Part shown: piece after piece, positions 45,918 through 60,100 of the stretch
How the letters are laid out: each line of letters begins with the position of its first letter
How positions within the stretch are numbered: the first letter of the stretch is position 1
DNA from: Trichoplax sp. H2
Taxonomy: Eukaryota; Placozoa; Uniplacotomia; Trichoplacea
Reading direction: 5' to 3'
DNA length: 64,000 nt
Assembly: GCA_003344405.1 (NCBI GenBank)
Contig: NOWV01000027.1
Coordinates: forward strand, 248,001-312,000
Position numbers and translations under genes: made by a program
The notes under the pieces: generated by a model
Database searches by the model: none
What the model was told of the DNA's origin: nothing
The model's input: only the letters and a program-made list of their open reading frames with translations

Positions 45918-46782
45918 TCGCAGATATTAAGTTTCACGCCTTGAAATTTGTCTGCTGGTATCTTTAACTTGTCTTATTTAATTGTATATAAATATCTCAG
46001 ATAATAAGTGAAACATGAAATAGTTAATAGGAAACGGTGTTAAGTTGTTATTTAATAAAAACTGAATATCCGCTATTTCAACCAACACCGTTAACTCAGA
46101 CAATCCCGTACTACAATGATATAATTTTATTTCCTTATTGTCAAAGTTATTCATTGTCAACATCATTCCTGCAATAGTTACAGAACCACAATAGTATTAT
46201 TGAAGACCATGATATACCGCACTAGTGTGATACCCTTCAAAAATAAAAATGTCTAAGGAATTTTTTAAATTACGGATTCAGAGTATCCTGTATTAGTTGG
46301 ACAATTTTCTAGTCGTAAAATTACGTCATGATACTCATAAATAAGACTGTAACTACAATATAACAATTAACTATTGGATTAAAAATGATTATAATACACA
46401 ATTTGTAAGGATTATGATAAAATAAACTATACTAGATTTCTTTCTCTTGGTAAGCTGTACAATATGAAATAAGAGAACATAAACAGAGACATAACAATGT
46501 TCAGTCTATTCTGTATTACAACTTCATTCTATCTACATAAAAGCATAATAAGCATGAAATATTTTTTAAAGCAATGTGTAGAAATACATTATGGTCTTAA
46601 TTTATGCCAAAATGAAGGTTTGCAAACAATGTTAGCATGTATCCGAGCATATTATCATACAAGCATATCTTACAATTCAAAGCCCTTGTAGTATAACGTA
46701 TTTGCTACCATAAGACTGATGAGTTCATAATTTAAGTTGAATTATATTACTTTGATGACTAGCAATAGTCGCCTATTTCAGT
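45918..46782. other. Convergent spacer between kaptin and Gemin6
   Basis: 3' flanks of two converging genes. The open frame at 46497-46691 has no homology or splice support. No gene was seen. Confidence 0.6.
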
Positions 46783-47304
46783 TTATCCTGATTCCATTTT
46801 CTCTTCACTATCGAGAAAATTTTGGATTATATTTTGTACTCGACGTAATGCAATTTCGTTGCTACTGCTGCATGAATCCCTGTCGAAAGGTGGATTAACC
46901 ATTACAATTCCGACAATACATACACCATCTCCATCCAATTGGAAGGGTATTCGACTCTGACCTAACCAATCTACTAATCGATTTTTTCGTTGTTTAACGG
47001 TTTGATGATCGTATTTATCCACCTCTTGATCCTTTATTGTTAATATCTGTTGTAACTGGTTAGCTAATGGAGCATAATCTTGATCATCAAGCAATGTTAT
47101 ATTGACAATGGCATGGCCCATAATCAACTTGATCTGTTGCTGCTGATCGAGTAGATTATCGAATAGTATGATACTAAGTGATTCTGGGTCAATGGTATAA
47201 ACACATCCAGTTCTCGAGCTACCATCGATCAATTGCAATTTAACTTTCTTATGCAAATAAGGGATTATGTCAGGTAAAGTTAAGCATGGTGATTTCTCGT
47301 CCAT
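46783..47304 (-). CDS. GEMIN6: Gemin6, SMN complex subunit
   Basis: 173 aa in a single exon. Gemin6 has an Sm fold and pairs with Gemin7 in the SMN complex that loads Sm rings onto spliceosomal snRNAs. The N-terminal Sm-like half (about residues 1-85) has DIIPYLHKKVKLQLIDG and ends GHAIVNITLLDD, matching the human GHAVQTVETM region. The C-terminal half has RKNRLVDWLGQSRIPFQLDG, then VNPPFDRDSCSSSNEI followed by RRVQNIIQNFL, very close to human Gemin6. The length is near the human 167 aa. Start is ATG at 47304, stop TAA at 46783. Gene order is divergent from ALKBH6. The lack of introns is notable among multi-exon neighbours but is compatible with a small gene. Confidence 0.94.
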   Translation of the reverse strand: MDEKSPCLTLPDIIPYLHKKVKLQLIDGSSRTGCVYTIDPESLSIILFDNLLDQQQQIKLIMGHAIVNITLLDDQDYAPLANQLQQILTIKDQEVDKYDHQTVKQRKNRLVDWLGQSRIPFQLDGDGVCIVGIVMVNPPFDRDSCSSSNEIALRRVQNIIQNFLDSEEKMESG

Positions 47305-48049
47305 CTTTGAAGCAGGTCGAGGTCTTGCTGTTGCTCATCACACCTTGCATCCTGTATTACTATAGAAGACAGTATGAATCGTGAGGGCTGTACGAGCACC
47401 CCAGTCAAGGCACGCTAGCATCGAGCGGATCGATACTCGCTGTACTGTACTGTACCGTACCGCACCGTGACCGAGCAAAGAGATGACTCTAGTACCGCAT
47501 CAATCAAAACTCCGTTACGACCACGTCTACCTTACTACTGAAATAGTATAACGTAAGTGAGTATATAGTAGTAAAATAGAGCAGGCCCGCAGAGACTATA
47601 TAGCAGTAAGCGGAGCGTGTATTTGGCGCTAGATACTCAAGACTCCCTAACTTTAGAATTGCCAAGGTTACAAGCTACTTCCAATATTGCTTTTAGCAAC
47701 AAATTATCATCTAGACACATCTAATATAGTTGTTTACACCCAAATTCATAGGTAGAATACATTAATGATCATTTTAGCTAATTCGATGACTTTTTGTTGT
47801 ACTAGTACCGGCAGTCAAGATCAAGATTAATAAGTATTGAAGGTTCACCAAGATTTCGTGCAAGCCAAAGCATAACGATCAAGATTTAAATTATATACTG
47901 TGGTTTACTCCGGTTGGACATCGACATACCTGATGGTAGCCCTCGTGCATTAAATTGTTGAGATTGCTTGTTGTGCATTATCCTGGTACGACCTATCTGC
48001 AATCGCTGAAATTTGGGTAGTTCATCTACAGTATTATATCTTTGCATTG
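47305..48049. promoter_or_regulatory. Divergent promoter region of Gemin6 and ALKBH6
   Basis: 745 bp between two start codons pointing away from each other, so it must contain both promoters. A GC-richer patch at about 47390-47480 includes CTGTACTGTACTGTACCGTA, a short member of the palindromic repeat family. No TATA-type element could be assigned with confidence. Confidence 0.4.
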
Positions 48050-50561
<2,512 letters not shown>

Positions 50562-53500
50562 ACCCCTATGAGTGTCACATAAACCTGCGTAGATCATTAG
50601 TTACTATATTCTGTTTATTTTTAAATTTTATTTATTAACACGAGATATATTATATATTTTTGTCGTATAAAAAAGAAGATGGTATAGTCCAGTTCAGCTA
50701 TAGGTTTATTTCTAATCATTTAATTTATGTAATAAAAATTAGGCGATTGACATTGTCAAACAAATATAAAATTTAATTACTGGTATGATGAAATTTATTT
50801 CAATTTTTCATAACCATAGCATAACAATCTTTTTCTACGTATTAATAATATCGGCATAAATTTGATTTAAAGCTATTGCTGTCTAGCATTTACCAATTGA
50901 TCGTTATTTATTACAATAGACCTATTTACTTCAATGCGGAATGAAAATAGACATTAGACTATGTCCAAGTGTATAATTACAATGGAATGATAAAGATGAT
51001 ACTGATTCTATTTATATGATAAGTATTTCATTCTCTATGTTATGACTCATCCGGGTTATTGAATATTATCATTTTAATTTGGTAACGCTATCGACAAACT
51101 CACATTTTAACCAGTTATGATGCTGTGTATTTGTATTAATACCCTACAGTTTATGTTGTATGATCGATATCATAGGAAGAGCATTTGAATTATAAATCTA
51201 AAGGTCCAAGCGAAAGTGGAACGCAAATAGTTCGATTTATTCCCATAATTTAGGGCTACGGTATAGCCACAGGAAATGATTAATATCAACTTAATGAGAA
51301 TGATCTCGTTCAAGTTGTAAGCTCAGCATACTATGAAATCCAAATAATAGCTGTTACAAGTTTTATACAAATCAGACGTGAACAATTTCTATCCACTAGA
51401 CTTTATAATATAGTCTATATATTAAAAAATGCGTCTGCTGCTAATAGTAAGTAATGGCTCTCCTTATTAGAAGTTATACAGTAGGCTAGCCGACAACTTT
51501 TTTCACGGGCCTATCGTCTACGTGATATATTAGATATTCTCCGATATTGAATCAACCGCATGACAGTCGCAAGAAAGCCCCTTCTATTTGTATATAAATT
51601 AGACGCAAGGATTATTTTTATACGATAATCTAAAATTCCATAATTTTAGCATGAATAACGAGCGAATTTATATAAATTATATCTGCTAAATGCTAAAATT
51701 AATTATAGAATTATCATGATAAAAATAGATCGCAGATACCCTCAGGGTAATTGTTTCCAATAGAAAACTTGTGGTATATTTGTTATTATAATAATATAAA
51801 GTTGTTAACGTATTTATAGTGCATTTGTACTTTAGATCAGTTACCATAGGCTTTTAAGATATTCAATGGCGTAGTCATCAACTCAACAAAGTCTGAGTAT
51901 AAATTGTTTACCATCCATAACTTTTTCTTTGCAAATTATTACCAATAAGCCTCGATTGCTGATAATAGGGCTCCCCGTGGAGAAGTGAAATTTTAAGGAG
52001 CACTGATTAATAATCAATATCAAATGTACTAACTGACGTGTAACCAATATTAAAATAAGTTTAACGGGAAAAAAGTAAAGCATGATATAAATCATTTATG
52101 AATCTATTTTAAATTAGATACAGAAAAGTTATGAAATAAAAATACCATTTAGTTAATCGCACTATTATCATTAATGTTATTCAAATTTGGATACAGACAA
52201 TGATTTCAATCAGTATTGAATTCGCACTTTTATTCACCACTTATTTAATAGCTATTAGCTATAATTCAAGCACTGTTTTCTCTATTCTTTACTACTACCC
52301 ATTTTAAAAGCGCGATGATAAAGATATTCCCATCTCTACATATACAATTATAGATTGTGTTAATCTAAGATCGACATTCTTAAATTTGACAACTGTCGAC
52401 TGGGCAATCAAAGCGATAGAGACAATGAACGACTTATTAAATTGTATCTTAATTAGAATAAATAAACGAGTCATCATCATAAATTCATTAACAATTGTAA
52501 AAACTCAAGACAATAAATTAGAATATAATTAGGTCGGAAAAATTCAATTTATTACCGCACTTAAATTTATATTCTTTATTCAACATTGTATCACTCTCGT
52601 TGATGATGAATAGCAATCCATGACGCAAAGTCTTGACCCTTCTTTACATCTCTATTGCTATTTTTCTCGTATTATCAAAATAAACAATAATTTTTCTTCT
52701 ATTCTTTATGACGGACATCTAAAGCAACATTAATCATTTATTGACATAGCTTACATCCCTTGTAACTAACGAGATCTTTCTTCGGTATCTTGCGAGATGC
52801 TTATTTTTACAAGTGACTTTATTCCAAATAACAAACTGTAGCTTATCATCGAGATTTAACTTGAACAGGGCTGAAAATTTTATGTTACTTTATCCATTAT
52901 AACAGAGTTGGTACAATCTTTATTTGCTGTTTAATTAATCAAGTTGAACTAGAAGGTAAGTAGTTTAACGATGAACCTGAACAATAAATAGCAAGAAACT
53001 GATTAGAAAGAGGATAATTATATTGTATGATGGCTAGAATGTTAAACTTTTTTCGAGTATAAACATGAAATTTTCCTATCCATTTCAAGTATTAAGACGG
53101 AGCTAAAGTTAATTCATTCTATATGCACCCTAGTAATTTGTTAGATTCAAGTTTGTTATAAAGGAGGCAATGAGAAAAATATGATAATGGTATACGATTA
53201 CTCTAATTCGAAAACTTGATGAGTAACAATATCGCCCAAAATAGAGTAAGCTTAAGGTATAGTTCGCCTTAAACTCTCTTTTTACATTCATATCTATCTG
53301 GACTTATAAATGCTAGTAAAGGTGTCATAGATGGCATTAGGAGTCCTACCGTTTTTTCTATTTTCCTTATTTAACGATAATTAAGAACAATCAATTTATT
53401 TAGCACCCTTCTACTTCACAGTTAATTTGTTTATCTTGAGCATACGTGGCGTCGTATATAGTGTTAGAAAATATTCGAGTCTCTTAATATTTCCCTTCCT

Positions 53501-53779
53501 AATCCGCCTTCATTATTAAGGAGACAAATCTCTTCATTTTCATCTTTATCATAAGTAAATTAGATCGAAATCAAAGAGTAGATCTAAGATCGTATAAAGT
53601 ATTTATCAATTTAAGTAAAATCGCAGCATTATCCATAATTGTGGCAGAGCATGATAAAGTTATTCACTGTATTAACTATCTCACAATTAGCGATGGTCAA
53701 TAAAATTAATTAGTAATATCCGAAGTTGTAGTCAATAAAAGTGCTTATAATCCGACCTGATTACGTACACCTTTCAATC

Positions 53780-54760
53780 GGTGATGGTAATAATCAATTC
53801 AATATATTAAGAAAGTCTTTACGGAATGCTTTTGTAATCTCGTCTAATGTGGATTATCCTATTCAGCGATTGAGACCTTCGATAAAAATTTGTTAGCAAA
53901 GTCCAATAGAATTAGATTCTCTGTTGATGAAATATTTTCTCATCATCGAACGTAGTTTTCTATTTAAGTTGCTAAAGAAGTTCCTAATCAGCGCCTGCGA
54001 TCTTTCATGAAATCCAATAATAAAAATTTAGTAAAAAAATGCCATAAAATCCTACCGATATTTGATAAAACATAAATCTGCTGCTCAGTAATGGCCACCC
54101 ATTAAATCCGTTTATTAATAAAGACCTAGTGAAAATATATTAAATCTTATTAGAAGGAATCCAAATCTTCTGCTCATCAATCATTATTTTCGGTAAAAGT
54201 TCGTTAATAAAAGCATAATAAAAAGTATCTAAAATCTTGTTTGATAAAAAATTAATTAGTCTTCGGTTAATCAATCTCTACCGTCCGGCAAATCTGTTAA
54301 TAAAATATCATAAGAAATACGGTACTAAAAAATCTTATTTGATGAAATATTAATCTCGTGCTCATCAATCCTCATCTTCGTTTAATCCGTTATTAGAACT
54401 ATAGTCAAAAGTACTTAACATTTAATTCATGGAATAGGAATCTCCTGCTCAGTAATAGCAATCTTCCGTCAAATTCGTTAATAAGAGCAAAATGAGAAAT
54501 ACTTTAAAATCTTATTTGACGGAATATAAATCTACAGCAATAGTAAAAACATATTCGATAGAATATGAATCTCCTGCTCAGTAATTGCCATCTTTCATCA
54601 AAATTTATTTGTAAACGCATGACAAAAAATGGTTAAAAATCTTATTTTATCCCTTGATCAGGGATTGCGATCTTGAATACAATCTGCTATTAACACCTGG
54701 ATAAAAGGGATTTACGTTTTCATTCAACAGCATATCTTCTAATCAGTAATTGCGCTGATA
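53780..54760. repeat. Minisatellite, about 90-100 bp, roughly 9 copies
   Basis: A repeated unit contains AATCTCCTGCTCAGTAAT, then ATCTTNCGTNAAATTCGTTA, then AAAATCTTATTTGATGGAAT. Anchors of the GCTCA(G/T)(T/C)AAT type occur near 54083, 54171, 54265, 54361, 54448, 54572 and 54656, with weaker copies from about 53860. Copies are diverged. Confidence 0.8.
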
Positions 54761-55984
54761 AATAATTCTCATTATGTTTATCATTACGGTTAATTTCTAC
54801 AACATTAATCTCATATGCATTCCATAATTATTTTATTAGCCTTCACTCCTAATTGGATAGTTATTCCCGGAGCTTTAACTACAGTATTTATTTTAAAATA
54901 GGTCTGGTTATCTTGTCATATTTGCGGCTAAAATTGATTGTTTCAAGCGGATTATCATCAATACTTTGGCGTTTATATTTGGTCTACACATCGATTGATC
55001 CCTTTTATTTATAGGCTTTTAATACTATGCTGTATTAATATCGCTTTCCAGTTCATATATCTTTAATTTATATACCTATATAGGTAAGAAATTGAAGGTA
55101 TTTTAAATGAGATAGTATAACTACTCAGACTAGACTATTTGTGCCATTTTGAAACATAAATCTTTCGTTTGATTGAGTAAATTAATATGACAGCTGTTAC
55201 TGTAAAAAATGAGCTCCAATTCGACTTATTAATCTCGAAATAACTATATTAAATTAGATATAGAATTATGTAGACCAGATAGAACAGTTTCTGTAAAAAT
55301 TAAAATTGGATATCTCGAATTAGTTGTCTTTGAGTCAAATATTAAAGGAGTGAATAATGGAAATTAACGTGCCTGAACAGCATGATATACCGTTTGTTTG
55401 GTCAATTTCTTACCCTAAATTATACTCACGAAGAATGGCCTATTAATCCATTCGTTGATGGTTAATGCATTCTGGTATGGCTATAAATTTGCCTTTCGAA
55501 ATGAATTATTATGTGCAAGGCAAGATTTTTTCTTTAAGACCTCTACCAATGCGTGAATTATTTTTCTTATTTTAAATTCACAGCTAGCCTAAAAGTGTGT
55601 AGAATTGATGAATAGCATCCTGCTAGGGTAATTAGTCTCTACCCAAACTAGATGCTTCTCTCTGTAGGGGTACTGTTATTGTATTCAAGCTGAATAAGCG
55701 CCATTTTACACTAGAAAAATGAGGCATTAGCATGATTTAGCTCCAGTAAAGAGTACGGCTGAGATCTCAATATGGTTTACCTGACCGATTTTCGCCACAA
55801 TTTGAGCTGAGTCCTTAACTCTCCGTTGATCATTATTACTTTCTTGAAATATTTAGTAGCCTCTACCATAAAACAGTTCAAACCTTGTTTACTATTTCAG
55901 CAATAACGACGCAAATTATATCCGTCTTGTGGCGAAATAGCGTTAAATTCTGTGAGTATTTCCTTAAAAAATATTATTTATGAA

Positions 55985-56830
55985 GTAAAACCATCCCAAT
56001 ACTAGCCCATAAACTGATTTTAAGGAGGATAAATAAGCTATAAACACTTGTTAAATAGTAATAAGAGTAAATTAAACTAGAGATCGTTCATTATTCTAGT
56101 AGCAATAAGGTAAAGTATCCTTAAAAATCAGCTACAGAAATAGTTCGAGGGTCTGCCTCTATTTCAAGGGTTACAACAGCAAATAATCCCACTGAAAGTT
56201 TTACTATTCTCATTAATGAAGTAGAAATCATCCCAAGGTTGGCCAATAAATCAACTTTAACGAAGCCAAGTATCCTATTAAATATTTGTTTACTAGTAAT
56301 AGAAGTAAATTTACTCAGAGATAGTTCATTATTCTAGTTACAACAACGTAAATTATCCTTGAAAATGAGTAACGAAATACTATAAGGGCCTGTAACTGTA
56401 TCAAGGCTCCAATGACCACCAATTCCTCTTAAAGTCTTACTATTCTGTCAGTATTTCCTTGAAAAATGTTATTGATGCAGTAAAAACCATGTCAAGGTAG
56501 GCCAATAAATCAATTTCAACGAAGCTAATTATGCTGTAAAATACTTGTTAACCAGTAATAGGAGTGAATTAGCTCAAAGATCGTTCATTATTCTAGTAAC
56601 AAGGTAAATAATCCTTGAAAATCAGCAATAAAATAGTATAAGTACGGTTCTACAAGAAACTGTATATATTACAAGGGCAACGAAAGCAAATAAATTCTCT
56701 CCAGATTTTACTGCCAATTCAACTTCAACGAAGCAAATTACTATCCTTTAAAACACTTGTTAACCAGTAATAGAACGACTCAAAGATTTCATACTACTTT
56801 AGGGCAACGAAGCAGACTATTTTTGTAATG
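55985..56830. repeat. Minisatellite, about 240-260 bp, 3.5 copies
   Basis: Long units marked by GGCCAATAAATCAA.TT.AACGAAGC (near 56004, 56240 and 56498; partial near 56720) and GTTCATTATTCTAGT.ACAA (near 56086, 56326 and 56585). CTTGTTAACCAGTAATAG also recurs. The array ends about 360 bp upstream of the class C receptor start. Confidence 0.85.
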
Positions 56831-57187
56831 TAATTTTTTCCTTCTCTCTCAACACTATAAAAACGAGCGGCCAAACTTAAGATTAGAAAGATCAATATAA
56901 AGTTTTCCCCTTTTAATTACTGGTAGCAACTAGTAAACAATAGTTGCTTGACAGGTTGTATGTATTTTATATTGAAATTATAGTAGAGTATCAAACTATA
57001 ATTATCCGAAAAATAAAAGAAATTCGTTACTGTTTATTAATATCGTTTATCTCTAAATGTACAGCAAGATTCTTCTTCTTCAAGTCTTTAATATTTCTGC
57101 TCTTATCACCACAGGATATCCTACTAGGTTAAATCTTATTCTTTAAACTCTTGTAATAAAAAACTGACGAGCAATATCTTGGCAAAA

Positions 57188-60100
57188 ATGCGCGCAAATT
57201 TGTTTCAATTGGCTATAATTATTGGATCCTTGTTTACTGTCGTAGCTCATGGTCTAAAAGATCAGAACCTTTACCTTGGTGGATTTTTTCCTCTCGAAGA
57301 TTTATCCGGCAATAACTGGCAGACTGGAAACGGTATATTAGCTGCATGTCGACTTGCAGTAGATTTAATCAACAATTCTACTAATATCTTGCCAAATCAT
57401 CGATTAGTCCTAATAGCTAACGACACCAAGGTAAGAAGAGTTAATAAATTTCGTTTCCCTAATAGCATTAAGTAGAAATTTTTAAAAAGCAGATAGAAGT
57501 ATTCTTAGTTTTGATTATCCATGCTTCTTACTATATTCCGGTTTACCTTCTCTGGAAATATTTACAGTATAAATGATTATCAGCCCTGCTTAACATCTGC
57601 AAACCATGCCAATAAGATCTCTAACGTAATAGATACCATATTTCCGTCAATTATATCATATTATAGGGCCTTTTACCTCGAGCGCAACGAGTCCTTTTCA
57701 ATTATATTTTTCGTCCACCAACTAAATTGGCTCTAATTGGTGCCGGCTATTCTAGTGTTACCGAGCCACTAGCTGCAACTTCGGCATTATGGAATTTGCT
57801 ATTGGTAAACGATGAGATCTAGCTACTGCTTATTCATTTGAATATAATGACCGAAAAATGTCCAATAGAATATTCTATTTTGGCAAGCTATAGCTAGTTC
57901 ATCATCTGCCAGCTTGTGCTAATCATGTTTCTTCAATTCCATTTCTTTCTTATTGATGCTAGGTTTCTTATTCAGCTTCATCGCCCGTTTTGTCCAATCG
58001 CCAAAAATTTCCATATTTTTTTCGTACTATCGAATCGGAAATTTCATTTAATAATCCACGTATTGAATTATTAAAGTACTACAATTGGAATCAGATCGCA
58101 CTTTTGTATGAATCGGAAAATATTTTCAGCGAGGTAAATCCAAGGACTGAATTTGTATATTAAAGAAATGATTTTATTCTAAAATTGATCAAGGTATAAT
58201 GATGAAAAATAGAGTCGGTTAATGATTGATCAAACTAAACCCTTTTTATTCTTGCTCTAATCTACAGACGATGGATGATTTTCGAAGTAAAATAGCAGTT
58301 AATAATAATATCACTATAATATCATCGGAAAGTTTTGCAGACCAGCCCAAGGAACAAGTCAAACAAATAAAAGTAAGTTAGGATTACTTTCTGTTACAAG
58401 CTTTTGTCGCATTACATACTCTCCTGAGTAACGAGAATGAATCACTGTTAGGCTTAACATTGAAATCGAATCAATTAGATAGTTTAAAATTCACCTTAAA
58501 AACGCTATTCTTAATTCTTCAAGAAATAGCAGATCCCTAATGTTATTATTTCAATCTAGTATTTATGCATTATAATTGTTATTCGATGGATATATAAAGA
58601 ATATTCCATATTTCGGCTTGATAGCATATTTAGTAAAATAGACGGTAAAATTATCGCCATAATTTGTAATTTCATTCTAATATATTATGATCATTGCCTT
58701 TCCTATGTAGTAAAAGATGATGGAATAATTATTATACCAACGTGTTAGCTCAATTTCAAATTATTCAATTGCTTTAACACCTCATAAAGGATAATCTCAT
58801 GATTGATCCTTATTCTAATTCTAGGAAAAAGACGCCAGAATTATTATTGCAAGTTTCTACGAAGATACTGGAAGGAAGGTCATATGCGAAGTAAGTAAAA
58901 CTGTCTAAAATTCGATTTCTAATGCAACTTTGAGTCGGTTACTAGATAGTATAAAGCTTTAAATTGATTCTAAATTTCCATCTTGAATAATCATACAAAC
59001 AACTATTGAAATAGTAACTGATAATCATTGTGAGGGTATAGCATTCATTTCTAGGTAACATACTCGAGTATTCTCTGTTTCGTAGTCTTACAAAGACTGC
59101 TGTAGTTTACTATAATAATCTGTTACAAATGACTCTGAAATTTATTAAATCAACACAGATTACATATATAATATTTAATATTACTACTAGTAGATATTAA
59201 TGAATGACCGTAATCTAAGTCACAGTAAAATAAATCCATCAATGTAAGCTATTCTGTTAGATTTTTATAATTAATTATGAAATTTATCAAATCAACAAAG
59301 TTTATGTATTAAATAATTATGTACAGTAGATACTAATAAATCTCAGTAATTTAAATTATAATGAGACATATCCATCAATATTAGTTATGACTAGTATTAG
59401 TGTATCTAATCGAATGGACATCGATTCCTACTATTAAAAAACTATATTAAAAGAATTGCACCATGATCGACCCTTTTCCATTTCTTACGCACTTTGTCTT
59501 GCAATTGACTTGAAATTAGGCTTACCATCATGGTTTATTCGGTGCCAAATATGTTTGGATTTTAATCGGATGGTTAGAAGTGAATTGGTGGGATGTAGCG
59601 GTAACGGTTTCATCTGGTCAGTGTACTCGAGAACAAATGCGTGAAGTAATTACAGGCCAGATTGCAATTGATTTAACCTATGTACGCAAAGATGATAAGA
59701 GAGCAATTTCTGGCCAGGTGATGAAGGATGGAAAAGCAATTTTAACTTGCAATTTATCTCTAATTCTTGCATAATTCTATTAAATGGTCGATTTTTTAAC
59801 GATAGTATAACTACAAGGAATTTAACGAATTCAAATATTAGCTTTTCTGAAATTATAGATGTATACGATCATTCACTGATAGTAGTATAACGTAATAGAT
59901 GTTGATAATCTTTGCCATGATTGACATAAAGGGTAGATTTTATCTAAATTATCATTGCCGTAAGATATGCCAGTCTAACAAATTTAAATATCAATCTCAC
60001 GGAGAATCATTGCCACAAACTGATTTACTCATTAGTGGTCCTACTATCTATCTCTAGACCGCATCAGAATTTACGCAAGCCTATTCTGAATTAGTACCTA

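Larger units (their letters stand above)
50562..57187. other. Gene-poor region, 6.6 kb
   Basis: The longest stretch without a recognisable gene. No open frame over about 70 codons and no splice-linked family match was found. Two minisatellite arrays occupy about 53780-54760 and 55985-56830. The last ~100 bp before the receptor start is the likely promoter and 5' UTR. Confidence 0.55.

Noticed and set aside
53780-54760. Regularly spaced repeats that could suggest a CRISPR array
   Set aside because: Units are about 95 bp, diverged, with no distinct short repeat/unique spacer structure, in a clearly animal genome.
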